From Sedimentisphaerales bacterium (GTDB lineage Bacteria > Planctomycetota > Phycisphaerae > Sedimentisphaerales > Anaerobacaceae), in contig JAFGEF010000073.1 of assembly GCA_016931715.1 (NCBI GenBank), forward strand, positions 1 through 64,000: a stretch of 64,000 nucleotides of DNA, written 5' to 3'. The position numbers and the translations under genes were made by a program. Positions within the stretch are counted from its first letter, which is position 1. Every line of letters begins with the position of its first letter. Under the pieces are notes generated by a model. It had not been told where the DNA came from. It searched no databases and was given only the letters and a program-made list of their open reading frames with translations. Below are positions 25,551 to 33,762 of this stretch, piece by piece.

Positions 25551-26201
25551 TTATTCTTTCTTTTCTTCTTTGGTTTCTTTTTTAGGTTCTTCTTCATGGA
25601 GGACTTCGTCAATCAGGCCGTATTGCTGTGCTTCTGCAGCGCTCATGTACCTGTCTCTCTCAGTCTCAGCGGCGATTTTTTCGACCGGCTGACCTGTATG
25701 TTCGGAGAGAATCTGGTTAATCATGGTTTTAGCTTTCATGATTTCCTCTGCCTGGATTTTAATGTCCGCGGCCTGTCCGGTTACGCCGCCCCAGGGCTGG
25801 TGCAGCATAATTTTTGCATGAGGCAGTGCGAATCGTTTTCCTTTTGTACCGGCAGCAAGTACTATCGCTCCGCCTGATTGTGCTCTTCCGATGCAGAATG
25901 TAGCGACAGGGGAGCGTACAAAACGCATTGTATCGTAAATCGCCATAGTGTCATCCACGCTGCCGCCGGGAGAATTTATATATAGGCTGATTTCGCTGTT
26001 TCGCTTGAGATTGTCAAGGTACAGCATTTTCATAATGACTTCAGCCGCACGTGCGTATGAAATTTCGCCTATCAGGAAAACAATGCGGTTCTCCAGAAGC
26101 ATATCGTCAAGACTCATCTGGCGATAACGCTGGTATGGACCATTGCCGCCGCCATATTGGTTGAAAATATCCATATTATTTGCTTTATATTCACTCAACA
26201 T
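25551..26201 (-). CDS. clpP: ATP-dependent Clp protease proteolytic subunit, paralogue 2
   Basis: The 216-residue ClpP paralogue follows tig. The nucleophile Ser109 lies in GRAQSGGA (usually GQAASMAA) and His134 in MLHQPWGG. The acid residue, Asp in ERDTERDRF of E. coli, is Glu179 in AAETERDRY. Either Glu serves as the acid or activity depends on the partner subunit. An N-terminal extension of about 25 residues is Gly/Gln/Tyr-rich. AAGGAA lies seven bases before the ATG. The tig-clpP-clpP order is typical of many bacteria. Confidence 0.94.
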   Translation of the reverse strand: MLSEYKANNMDIFNQYGGGNGPYQRYRQMSLDDMLLENRIVFLIGEISYARAAEVIMKMLYLDNLKRNSEISLYINSPGGSVDDTMAIYDTMRFVRSPVATFCIGRAQSGGAIVLAAGTKGKRFALPHAKIMLHQPWGGVTGQAADIKIQAEEIMKAKTMINQILSEHTGQPVEKIAAETERDRYMSAAEAQQYGLIDEVLHEEEPKKETKEEKKE

Positions 26202-26298
26202 TCAATATTCCTTATAAAATCAGGATTACTTTTCGTACTGCGTTTTCCATCGTCCCTAATGTATTACGGCAGGATGGCAGGGCCTCTGTAATCTTTTT

Positions 26299-27765
26299 TT
26301 ATTGTTCTTCTTTTTTCTTTTTGACCGATTTTGCAGGGGAAGCCTTCTTTTTAGTGGCTTTCTCAGCTTTTGGCTTCGATTTTTCAGGCTCTTTTTCAGT
26401 TATTTTTGCGGACTCAAGCATTTTTGCAATACATTTTTCCTGTCGAACTTCCAGTTCCAATTGTGTAAGAGAACCATCATGTTCCATTTGTTCTCTCATT
26501 TTTTCAGGACGCTGATTTCGCTCCATAGCCAATTGTGCGATGTAGCCGTTAATCTCAGCCTCCGTTACGCTTATGTCGAGTTTTTCAGCGACTTTGTCCA
26601 TAATGAAGAAAGTTTTAAGTTGTTTTTTAGCCTGCTCTTCGCTTCCGGCTTTGAGCTTATCTAATTGCTGATCTATCTGCTCTCGCTGGAGACCTCTCAT
26701 CATCAGGTTTATGTATTGTCTGCGAAGCACTGACTCTGCCTGTGCGGCAACGACATCAAGCGGTAAATCAAAGTTTATATTATTGTCTAAATATTGATAA
26801 ACCTGCTCACTCATTTCGCTGCGTATCTGTGCTTCGAGGCGGTTTTGCAGTTTGTCATGAAATTGTTCTCGAAGTTCATCTTCACTTTTTACGCCGGCTC
26901 TTTGCAGCAAGCTTTCGTCTAATTCAGCGGGCTTGAGCCATTTTACGTCTTTAACATTAATCTCAATATCGACTTTCTTGCCGCGATATTCTTCTTTGTA
27001 GTAGGTTTTAGGAACCTCGACATTTGTTTTTTTGGTTTCTCCAGGTTTTGCACCTGTCAGAAGCTCATCGAGTTTTTCGACCGGTATCTGGCCGACAAAG
27101 CCATTTTGTCGCACATAAATCTCTGTATTATCAAGTTTTTCTGCTTCCTCGACTCCCTCAATTTTGAGTATGGCTTCAGCGATTATCTGGTCATCCAGCT
27201 CTGCAGGCTCGTCTTTTCTGGGTGTCCAAACGCCTGCCCATCTTTGCATCTGTTCGATTTCACTTTCGATTTGCTCATCAGTTACTTCGAGTTTTGTCCT
27301 CGAAACAGGAATACCTTCGAGCGATGGAAGTTCGAATTCGGGTCTGACTTCGACAACAAAATCGAATTTCAGCGATCCTTCTTCAGGGAGCTTTATTTCC
27401 TCGAAGTCTATATTGGGTTCGCCGAGCGCTTTTAAGTCGTTATCTGTAAGAGCAGACTGGCTTGCATCAGCCAATAATTTCGCTTTAATCGCGTCATTTG
27501 CTTCTTTGCCGAATCTTTTCTCCAGGAGCCGTCGTGGAGCTCGTCCTTTCCTGAAACCCGGGACAACCGCGTCTTTGCGAAGCTCTTTAAATTGAGAATC
27601 GGTTGCATTTACTATTTTTTCATGCGGTATTTCAACTATAACTTTCTTTTTACATGGTCCTGCATCTTCGATTGTTACTACATTCGGAATCTCAGGTTTT
27701 TCCTCCACAGATTGTTCGGTTTGCTCTTCTGAGAGTTCTTCTTGTTGTTTTTCATCTTCAGCCAT
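26299..27765 (-). CDS. tig: Trigger factor (ribosome-associated chaperone)
   Basis: The 488-residue protein is trigger factor. The ribosome-binding domain contains GFRKGRAPRRLLEKRFG (near residues 70-86), close to the consensus GFRxGKxP. A FKBP-like middle domain (about 180-270) and the long helical C-terminal arms follow, with typical MRGLQREQIDQQLDKLKAGSEEQAKKQL. An acidic N-terminal extension of about 30 residues and a Lys/Ala-rich tail make it longer than E. coli Tig (432). AGGAG precedes the ATG. It is the first gene of tig-clpP-clpP-lipoprotein. Confidence 0.95.
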   Translation of the reverse strand: MAEDEKQQEELSEEQTEQSVEEKPEIPNVVTIEDAGPCKKKVIVEIPHEKIVNATDSQFKELRKDAVVPGFRKGRAPRRLLEKRFGKEANDAIKAKLLADASQSALTDNDLKALGEPNIDFEEIKLPEEGSLKFDFVVEVRPEFELPSLEGIPVSRTKLEVTDEQIESEIEQMQRWAGVWTPRKDEPAELDDQIIAEAILKIEGVEEAEKLDNTEIYVRQNGFVGQIPVEKLDELLTGAKPGETKKTNVEVPKTYYKEEYRGKKVDIEINVKDVKWLKPAELDESLLQRAGVKSEDELREQFHDKLQNRLEAQIRSEMSEQVYQYLDNNINFDLPLDVVAAQAESVLRRQYINLMMRGLQREQIDQQLDKLKAGSEEQAKKQLKTFFIMDKVAEKLDISVTEAEINGYIAQLAMERNQRPEKMREQMEHDGSLTQLELEVRQEKCIAKMLESAKITEKEPEKSKPKAEKATKKKASPAKSVKKKKEEQ

Positions 27766-27803
27766 TTTTTTGCTCCTGAAAGATTCTGCTGTATTTCTAT
27801 GTG

Positions 27804-27831
27804 ATTATAAACAAAAAAGGCTTCAGGTAAA
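27804..27831 (-). promoter_or_regulatory. Promoter of tig
   Basis: On the minus strand a perfect TATAAT (27804-27809) lies about 38 bases before the tig start, with TTTACC (27826-27831) 16 bases upstream. The -10 is strong and the -35 is weak. Confidence 0.55.
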
Positions 27832-27976
27832 ACGCTTTGCGAATACAGCTTTTCCTGCCAAAACTTGCGTTTTCCTTAGCCCGGTCTTCACGATTCCGAT
27901 TAGGCAGTAAATATTCCTGCCTGACCTAAACGTACCGGAGACCAACGCCAAACTACACTTAGCCGGTAACTCACCG
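27812..27976. ncRNA. Candidate structured non-coding RNA or leader
   Basis: Between tig and tRNA-Gly lies a stretch of about 150 bases rich in GC pairings. They include AAAACGC / GCGTTTT (27829-27835, 27867-27873), CCGGT / ACCGG (27881-27885, 27934-27938), AGGCAG / CTGCCT (27902-27907, 27917-27922), TTAGG / CCTAA and CGGT / ACCG (27964-27976). If transcribed on the minus strand, a stem with CAGG / CCTG followed by six T residues near 27812 could terminate it. It matches none of the RNAs I know (tmRNA, SRP RNA, RNase P, 6S). The strand is uncertain. Confidence 0.35.
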
Positions 27977-28041
27977 ATACTATATGGGTTTTTTTATGCG
28001 ATAATTGCATTCAAAATACCCATCCTTGGGTAAATACTAAA

Positions 28042-28112
28042 GCGGGCGATGAGACTTGAACTCACGACATTCACGTTGGCAACGTGACGCTCTACCACTG
28101 AGCTACGCCCGC
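28042..28112 (-). tRNA. tRNA-Gly (anticodon GCC)
   Basis: Read on the minus strand, the 71-base cloverleaf has acceptor arms GCGGGCG / CGCCCGC, D-arm GCTC...GAGC, anticodon arm TCACG-TTGCCAA-CGTGA with anticodon GCC, and T-loop TTCAAGT. The 3' CCA is not encoded. Confidence 0.95.
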
Positions 28113-28224
28113 GTTTCAAAATTTTACTTTTTACCGTAAAATTCTCAGTACAGGTATTATATACGCTATTCCATGCCTTGCAAGTGGATTTTTATAAAAA
28201 ATTTGGACAAAAAACGGGACTTAT

Positions 28225-28252
28225 TTGCAGTACTTATATAATTTGTTATAAT
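28225..28252 (+). promoter_or_regulatory. Promoter of the pcm-like gene
   Basis: TTGCAG (28225-28230) and a perfect TATAAT (28247-28252) are 16 bases apart, about 100 bases before the chosen start at 28354. Confidence 0.5.
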
Positions 28253-28353
28253 AAACATGATTTGCGATGTTTTTTTAGATTGTCAACAGGTTATTCTGCC
28301 TAAAAACCTGTTTTATGATTAATAAAGTAGAAAAGCAAAAACAGGGGGATTTT

Positions 28354-29232
28354 ATGATGAGTCAGAAAAATTCCGCCAAGCAAAGAGGGAACCTGCTCCT
28401 CCTTTTACTGTTAATTCTTTTTCTTTTATTTGTTCTTGTCCGGCCGGTAAACAAATTTGATGAAAACCGGTTTGCTGCGCTGCAAAATACAACTATTGAT
28501 AGTAACCTGTCGTCTGATGTACGAGAATTAACTGAACCTGGCAGGCCGGAGCATAAGCATAAGGCTTTTAAAGAGCGTATTAAAGAGCGGGAACAAATGG
28601 TCGCTTCTCAGATGCAGGCAAGAGATATAAAAGATCCGAACGTGTTAAAGGCGATGCGAATTGTGCCGCGTCATGCTTTCGTTCGTAAGCAGGAAGAAGA
28701 TGCTGCCTATTCTGATACTGCATTGCCGGTCCAGTACAGCCAAACAATAAGTCAGCCTTATATCGTGGCATTTATGACGCAGGCATTGAAACTCGATCCG
28801 AATTCCATAGTTCTTGAAATTGGCACAGGCTCAGGCTACCAGGCGGCGGTGTGCGGCGAAATCGCAAAAGAAGTCTATACTATTGAAATCGTCGAAGGTC
28901 TGGCAAAGATTGCAAAAGAAAGACTCAAAGAGCTTGGCTATACAAATGTTTTCGTAAAGTATGGTGACGGCTATGTCGGCTGGCATGAACATGCTCCTTA
29001 TGATGCGATAATAGTTACCGCCGCGGCTGGCAAAGTGCCTCAGCCGCTGCTCGACCAGTTAAAGCCGCTCGGAAGAATGATTATTCCGGTAGGGAATGAA
29101 AACGGTTTCCAGGAACTGGAATTAATTACAAAAGATAAAGACGGCACTATAAAAAAAGAACGTGTTTTAAGTGTCCGTTTTGTCCCCATGACAGGCGAAG
29201 TCCAAAAATCCGCAAAGGAAAATGTCAATTGA
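28354..29232 (+). CDS. pcm: Protein-L-isoaspartate O-methyltransferase, membrane-anchored
   Basis: From the ATG at 28354, preceded by AGGGGGA, the protein has 292 residues. An N-terminal membrane segment (about 13-31) precedes the enzyme domain, so the enzyme may be exported or tethered. The methyltransferase shows DIKDPNVLKAMRIVPRHAFV, LPVQYSQTISQPYIVAFMTQ and the SAM motif VLEIGTGSGYQ (about 153-163). The family repairs isoaspartyl residues in aged proteins by methyl transfer from SAM. The usual enzyme is about 210 residues, so the N-terminal 80 residues are an extension. Upstream in-frame codons to 28315 lack a ribosome binding site. Confidence 0.9.
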   Translation: MMSQKNSAKQRGNLLLLLLLILFLLFVLVRPVNKFDENRFAALQNTTIDSNLSSDVRELTEPGRPEHKHKAFKERIKEREQMVASQMQARDIKDPNVLKAMRIVPRHAFVRKQEEDAAYSDTALPVQYSQTISQPYIVAFMTQALKLDPNSIVLEIGTGSGYQAAVCGEIAKEVYTIEIVEGLAKIAKERLKELGYTNVFVKYGDGYVGWHEHAPYDAIIVTAAAGKVPQPLLDQLKPLGRMIIPVGNENGFQELELITKDKDGTIKKERVLSVRFVPMTGEVQKSAKENVN

Positions 29233-29482
29233 CAAATTCAAATTTGATTGAAATCTGAAATATATTTAATGATTTTTTGTTGCTGGATTTTATCCTTGAT
29301 TTTCTCTAATCGAGGTGATATTCTGCCTTTTTTCGCGGGAAGTTCTTTTAAATAGGAATTTTAAGGTTTCGTAAGATATGACAGGCTTAATTGGAAAGGT
29401 CTTTAAGACTACGACCAGTTAGCGTATTCGTCCGTTGCTAAAACAGGTCAAAAAGATAAATTATTAAAAAAGAGTATCTTAA
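29233..29482 (+). other. Region upstream of the reverse transcriptase, possible ncRNA
   Basis: This 250-base gap has no ORF. Its 3' part can fold: GACC...GGTC encloses TTAGC / GCTAA at about 29414-29452, and a small GTCTT / AAGAC hairpin precedes it. Some defence RTs (for example DRT2 and DRT9) carry a template-like ncRNA beside the gene, so this region is the natural place to look. No homology can be shown here. Confidence 0.3.
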
Positions 29483-30874
29483 ATGGATGATATAAAAAAA
29501 TTCAAACAATACTTCAATAGAGATTTTTGGCGAGCGTTTCAAAAAAAACAAAATCTTTTTGATATTCCTAAGAACAAATCTGACAAAGATTCATTCGTTG
29601 AAACTATTTATCAGGAAATACAAAAACGAACATATTATCCATCTATTCCACATTGTTATATCGATCGTGATAAGGGTAATGGAGTAACTAGAATTATACC
29701 TGTTTTTACCCTGAAAGATTATTGTGTTTATTATTATTGCATTAAGAAAATCGAAGATAAAATCGCTGTTAATCGTATACCAAATACTTTTGGTGGGTGG
29801 ACTCTGGGTGGCTTAATGAGAAAGAGCGAAGATGACGAACTAGAGAAAAGAAGAATACATTTTAAAAAACATGAAGACTTTATAGCTGCTCTTCGTGGGA
29901 TATCTGTCAGCGAATATTCTTTTAATCCAACTGCTTGGGCTAAAGCTTACGGGGATTTAAATTCAAAACTTTATGCCACTGCTAATACCATAAAATATAC
30001 ATATGTTGTCGAGCTTGATATAGCTAATTACTACGATTCAATTCGTTTGGATATTTTAGAAATGCGAATTAGAGAAGTCGTTAGTTCAGAACATGCTGAT
30101 ATTGTAAGCTTATTATTTCATTTTTTAAATTACTGGAACAGAAACACAAATTTTTATAATAAGCAGACCGTAGGAATACCCCAGGATGCTATGGGTGATT
30201 GTTCACGCATTCTTGCTAATTTTTATTTACAACCATATGACAAAATAGTTTATGAATTATGTAAGCAAAGCGAATGCAAATACTTACGATATGCAGACGA
30301 CCAATTTTTTTTTTCAAAAGATAAAAACAATTTAAATACCTTAATATATAAGATATCAAAAACACTTAATTCATTAGGTTTATCAGTAAATCAAAAAAAA
30401 GTTGTAATAAGAACAACTATAGAGTTAATAGATTACAGGTCTTTCAAGATTTTTGATATATTAAAAAAAGATGAATACAAGAAAGATAAAAACAAAGTTG
30501 AACAATTTGTTGATTACTATTTGCAATTGCTTGCTAAATCAGGTTTATCAAATATAAAAGATAACGGTACTCCGTTATTAAACAAAGCTTTATTTTGTCC
30601 ATCTTTAAAGGATATAGATTTTTTCAAAAAACAAAAACTAATTAGTTGTTTATTGGATGATGAATATTTGAGGAATGCTCAAGCAATCCACTTGGAAAAA
30701 ATTTACAAATTACTCAATAAAAATGATAAGCAGAAGTTTATAAATAAACTCAATTTACTTTCTGCAAAGTTGATTCACAATGCTTTTCATTATGAACTTC
30801 TGAATTTTTATGTAAAAAATAAAATTGACGACCACCTTGTTTTGAAGAGGATAAAAAAATTGAGCAAAATTTAA
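29483..30874 (+). CDS. UG/Abi-type reverse transcriptase
   Basis: The 463-residue protein is a reverse transcriptase. Catalytic motif A is VVELDIANYYDSI (Asp179), motif B is GIPQDAMGDCSRILANF (231-247) and motif C is YADD (270-273). The motif D region is LSVNQKKV. After the polymerase core comes an all-helical C-terminal part (about 320-463), as in the unknown-group/Abi RTs used in phage defence; there is no maturase or endonuclease domain as in group II introns. The GIPQD form of motif B differs from GLPQG. The gene is very AT-rich and Lys/Asn-rich compared with its neighbours, a sign of transfer. The class cannot be assigned by eye. It is followed by RhuM and Fic genes. Confidence 0.88.
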   Translation: MDDIKKFKQYFNRDFWRAFQKKQNLFDIPKNKSDKDSFVETIYQEIQKRTYYPSIPHCYIDRDKGNGVTRIIPVFTLKDYCVYYYCIKKIEDKIAVNRIPNTFGGWTLGGLMRKSEDDELEKRRIHFKKHEDFIAALRGISVSEYSFNPTAWAKAYGDLNSKLYATANTIKYTYVVELDIANYYDSIRLDILEMRIREVVSSEHADIVSLLFHFLNYWNRNTNFYNKQTVGIPQDAMGDCSRILANFYLQPYDKIVYELCKQSECKYLRYADDQFFFSKDKNNLNTLIYKISKTLNSLGLSVNQKKVVIRTTIELIDYRSFKIFDILKKDEYKKDKNKVEQFVDYYLQLLAKSGLSNIKDNGTPLLNKALFCPSLKDIDFFKKQKLISCLLDDEYLRNAQAIHLEKIYKLLNKNDKQKFINKLNLLSAKLIHNAFHYELLNFYVKNKIDDHLVLKRIKKLSKI

Positions 30875-30927
30875 AAAAATTGTGACTATCGCTAAATACT
30901 GTAAAGCTATAATTCGATTTTAAGAAT

Positions 30928-31968
30928 TTGATGGTAGAAAAGAACAGAAATAAGATGGAAGAAGAAAAACAGCAGCCGAATATAGTTATTTATACTACCG
31001 ATGACGGGCAGACGAAGGTTCAGGTTAAGATAGAAGATGAGACTGTCTGGCTGACGCAAAAGCAGATGGCGGAGTTGTTTGAGAAAGATGTCAGAACTGT
31101 CAATGAACATATTAAAAACATTATTGATGAAGGTGAATTAAGTGCTGATTCAGTTATCCGGAATTTCCGGATAACTGCCGCTGATGGCAAAACCTACGAT
31201 ACACAGCATTACAATCTTGATGTTATAATTTCCGTTGGGTATCGTGTTAAGTCTTTACGGGGCACACAGTTCCGTATATGGGCGACTCAGCGGCTAAGGG
31301 AATATATTATCAAGGGCTTTACTCTTGATGATGAGCGGCTGAAACAGCAGGGAGGCAGAAGCCGCTATTTTGAAGAGCTGCTTCAGCGAATTCGCGATAT
31401 TCGCAGCAGTGAGCGTAATTTTTATCAGAAAGTAACGGATATTTACGCTACGTCGATAGACTATCGGAAAGATGCCGAACTGACACAGGAGTTTTTTGCT
31501 ACCGTGCAGAACAAGATGCATTATGCGGTTCACGGTCATACTGCCGCGGAGATTATCGCAAAAAGAGCCGATAGTAAGAAACCAATGATGGGGCTTACCA
31601 GCTTCAAGGGCAGCTATATTACTTCAAACGATATTACAGTTGCCAAAAACTATCTATCGGAGGATGAGATCAATCAATTGAACCTGATTGTATCAATGTA
31701 TCTTGACTTTGCCGAGCTGCAGGCAAGCGGCGGCAGACTAATGAAAATGGCGGATTGGATTGCAAAACTCGATGAATTCCTAAAAATCAGTGAGCGAGGT
31801 CTTCTTAAAGATGCCGGCAAGGTAAGCGCAGAACAGGCCGCTGTAAAGGCTCGGAAGGAATTTGAAAATTACAAAAAAGAGAGAGATAAAAATTATATCT
31901 CTGATTTCGATATGGCCGTAAAGAAATATCTGCATGAAGGGAAAGGGCGGAATAAAGAAAAGGGATGA
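30928..31968 (+). CDS. rhuM: RhuM family protein
   Basis: The 346-residue protein belongs to the RhuM (virulence/defence-associated) family. Its N-terminal half carries the typical VWLTQKQMAELFEKDVRTVNEHIKNI winged helix-like segment, then RNFRITAADGKTYDTQHYNLDVIISVGYRVKS and GTQFRIWATQRLREYI. The C-terminal half includes ATVQNKMHYAVHGHTAAEII and MMGLTSFKG, also typical. The biochemical role is unknown; the family is often found inside type I restriction loci and other defence islands. A TATAAT box lies at 30908-30913. It starts 53 bases after the RT gene and could share its transcript. Confidence 0.9.
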   Translation: MMVEKNRNKMEEEKQQPNIVIYTTDDGQTKVQVKIEDETVWLTQKQMAELFEKDVRTVNEHIKNIIDEGELSADSVIRNFRITAADGKTYDTQHYNLDVIISVGYRVKSLRGTQFRIWATQRLREYIIKGFTLDDERLKQQGGRSRYFEELLQRIRDIRSSERNFYQKVTDIYATSIDYRKDAELTQEFFATVQNKMHYAVHGHTAAEIIAKRADSKKPMMGLTSFKGSYITSNDITVAKNYLSEDEINQLNLIVSMYLDFAELQASGGRLMKMADWIAKLDEFLKISERGLLKDAGKVSAEQAAVKARKEFENYKKERDKNYISDFDMAVKKYLHEGKGRNKEKG

Positions 31969-31998
31969 CATCAAAAACATAAAAACTTTCTGCAAAAC

Positions 31999-32055
31999 CG
32001 TGAAAAGTAGGAAATTTAACGCTATTTTTCACGATTATGTTGACAAAAGCGTGAA
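31999..32055 (+). promoter_or_regulatory. CGTGAA inverted repeat, candidate operator of fic
   Basis: CGTGAAAA (31999-32006) and its exact reverse complement TTTTCACG (32026-32033) are followed by a third half-site CGTGAA (32050-32055) inside the fic promoter spacer. Three half-sites around one promoter suggest a repressor binding site. Which protein binds is unknown; the Fic and RhuM proteins of this island both have helix-turn-helix-like parts. Confidence 0.5.
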
Positions 32056-32067
32056 TATCTTTATAAT
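32040..32067 (+). promoter_or_regulatory. Consensus promoter of fic, predicted leaderless
   Basis: A perfect TTGACA (32040-32045) and a perfect TATAAT (32062-32067) are 16 bases apart. The ATG of fic starts at 32074, seven bases after the -10 box, where transcription should begin. The mRNA is therefore expected to have almost no 5' leader and no ribosome binding site. Confidence 0.7.
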
Positions 32068-32073
32068 TTAAAT

Positions 32074-32967
32074 ATGGCAAAAATATTACATATTTATAAT
32101 GCTATTAATCATTTGAGGCAGCGTTATTATGCTGCTTCTATCGGTAAGCAGTCGTTGATACAATTGATAAACGAAACAGAGGTTGCCGAACAAGTATATA
32201 ACTCCAATGCCATCGAGAACAGTACACTTACTCTCGAAGAAACGGAAAAAATACTTTTACAAATAGATTTGGATAGATACATTTCAGAGAGGGAAATTTT
32301 TGAGGCGAAGAACCTGGCGCGAGTAGTGTCTTATATCGATTCAAAAGCTAAAGAACAGGAACTCACACTTGATGTCATTCTTCTGCTTCACAAAATGCTT
32401 ATAGGGAATATCCGTGATGATGTAGCCGGAAGGTTCCGCAAAGCAGGTGAATATGTTCGAGTTGCCAATTATATTGCGCCGGCTCCGGAAGAAGTCACAG
32501 ACAGACTGGAAAAAATGCTTGCTTCATATAACGCATCAAGCCATGAACATATTATAAAGCGTATAGCATTGCTGCATCTTACCTTTGAAAATATACACCC
32601 GTTTGTTGATGGCAACGGCAGAATCGGAAGAGTAATAAATAATTATTTGCTGATGAGAGAAGGTTTTGTCCCTGTGAATATTAAGTTCATTGACAGGGTT
32701 ATGTATTATGAAGCGTTTAGGGAATTTGAACAAAAAGGTACTGCGAAAATTATGGAGGAGATAGTAGGCAAGTCGCTTACAAATAGTTATCACAAGAGAC
32801 TTGCATATCTTGAAGGTGCGCAAATTATAACGCTCGCAGAGTATGCAAAAAAAAACAAAGTATCACATTCAAATTTAATTAATAAGGCTAAACGCCAGAC
32901 CATAGAGGCTTTTCTTGAAAAAGGCGTCTGGAAAATCGGGATTAGTCTGAAGGAAAATAATTTTTGA
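32074..32967 (+). CDS. fic: Fic family protein, self-inhibited class
   Basis: The 297-residue protein has the complete Fic active site HPFVDGNGRIGR (175-186), so it probably transfers AMP (or another nucleotide part) to a target protein. The N-terminal motif SNAIEN (44-49) fits the inhibitory consensus [ST]xxxE[GN], which places it in the class with an N-terminal inhibitory helix. The C terminus (about 250-297), TLAEYAKKNKVSHSNLINKA...FLEKGVWKIG, looks like a winged helix-turn-helix and could bind DNA. The target is unknown. It is the third gene of the RT-RhuM-Fic island. Confidence 0.92.
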   Translation: MAKILHIYNAINHLRQRYYAASIGKQSLIQLINETEVAEQVYNSNAIENSTLTLEETEKILLQIDLDRYISEREIFEAKNLARVVSYIDSKAKEQELTLDVILLLHKMLIGNIRDDVAGRFRKAGEYVRVANYIAPAPEEVTDRLEKMLASYNASSHEHIIKRIALLHLTFENIHPFVDGNGRIGRVINNYLLMREGFVPVNIKFIDRVMYYEAFREFEQKGTAKIMEEIVGKSLTNSYHKRLAYLEGAQIITLAEYAKKNKVSHSNLINKAKRQTIEAFLEKGVWKIGISLKENNF

Positions 32968-32983
32968 ACTATAAGTAAATATA

Positions 32984-33010
32984 ATCAATTGATTTTTTTA
33001 TTGATTTTGG
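32984..33010. terminator. Possible terminator between fic and a convergent gene
   Basis: The sequence ATCAATTGATTTTTTTATTGATTTT contains TCAAT / ATTGA arms and T-runs on both strands. It lies 17 bases after the fic stop and before the convergent gene at 33050. The stem is short and AT-only, so this is weak. Confidence 0.35.
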
Positions 33011-33049
33011 GTTTTCACAGTCTCTGGATTCTCTTTTGTTTTTTTCTAT

Positions 33050-33424
33050 TTACCAGTCATGGGGTAAATCTATAAATGCGTGCAGCCAGATAAGAAAGCC
33101 GACTATTCCGAACGGAATAATTGACAGCAGCAGAGTTGATAAACCCGCAAGAAATTTTTCTCTGGAAAATAAAATATAGGCTATGATGGGCAATATTATA
33201 CATCCTGCCCATATAACTGCGTGTCCTATAGCCGAATGCCAGAATAGAATGACTCTATCAGGTACAACATGGAACGAGTAAAAGATATGCATCATGCCAT
33301 AACCTTCATTAAAAGGAGGAAAATGCTGCCTTTCAATTTTTGCGATTCCGACATAACCCATATTTACAAAAATAATATTAAGAATCCATAGAAACACTAT
33401 ACATATTTTGCCGTATCTGCCCAT
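33050..33424 (-). CDS. Small membrane protein, four predicted segments
   Basis: The 124-residue protein is strongly hydrophobic, with about four membrane segments (around 5-23, 55-70, 72-88 and 93-113). No family is recognised. Loops contain FPPFNEGYGMMHIFYSFH. It lies between the accessory RT-RhuM-Fic block and the MoxR operon, on the opposite strand, and may be part of the accessory segment. The start is ATG at 33424 without a clear ribosome binding site. Confidence 0.6.
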   Translation of the reverse strand: MGRYGKICIVFLWILNIIFVNMGYVGIAKIERQHFPPFNEGYGMMHIFYSFHVVPDRVILFWHSAIGHAVIWAGCIILPIIAYILFSREKFLAGLSTLLLSIIPFGIVGFLIWLHAFIDLPHDW

Positions 33425-33762
33425 TTATTAATTATCGGGATAATTCATTTTTTTTGATTATGAAATTTTTTTACAAAAAATATGAGTTTTCATGTATGAA
33501 ATGCCTGACATATGTATCTTAATTAAATATGAAGAATTATTTAGTGGTATTTGTCTAATGATTTTGGATATTTATAAATGTCTGTTTGAAAAGATTGTTT
33601 ATAATTTCAGACTTGAACATTTAAGGTTTTTTTTGCATAATCCGAACGTTTTAGACAGTAAAACGTATAAGTTTTTCAGAAAAAAAGCGTTACAAGCCCC
33701 TTTTCCGGCTTGTACGCATTGAGGAATTTACCGGTTTTGAGCGTTTTTTAGGAGAAGTTTTT
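33425..33762. other. Divergent intergenic region upstream of the MoxR-Bat operon
   Basis: This AT-rich gap of 338 bases has a 7-bp hairpin ACAAGCC / GGCTTGT (33692-33698 and 33707-33713) about 50 bases before the MoxR start. A 76-codon ORF at 33492-33722 lacks a ribosome binding site and looks like chance. The operon promoter is probably here, but no clear -35/-10 pair was found. AGGAGA precedes the MoxR start. Confidence 0.4.

Noticed and set aside
27812-27976. SRP RNA at the tig/tRNA-Gly gap
   Set aside because: The minus strand has AGGTCAGG, but the GGAA tetraloop and AGCAGCC side of the SRP core are absent.
33492-33722. A 76-codon ORF before MoxR
   Set aside because: It has no ribosome binding site, is Phe/Leu/Lys-rich like random AT-rich DNA and overlaps the operon leader.
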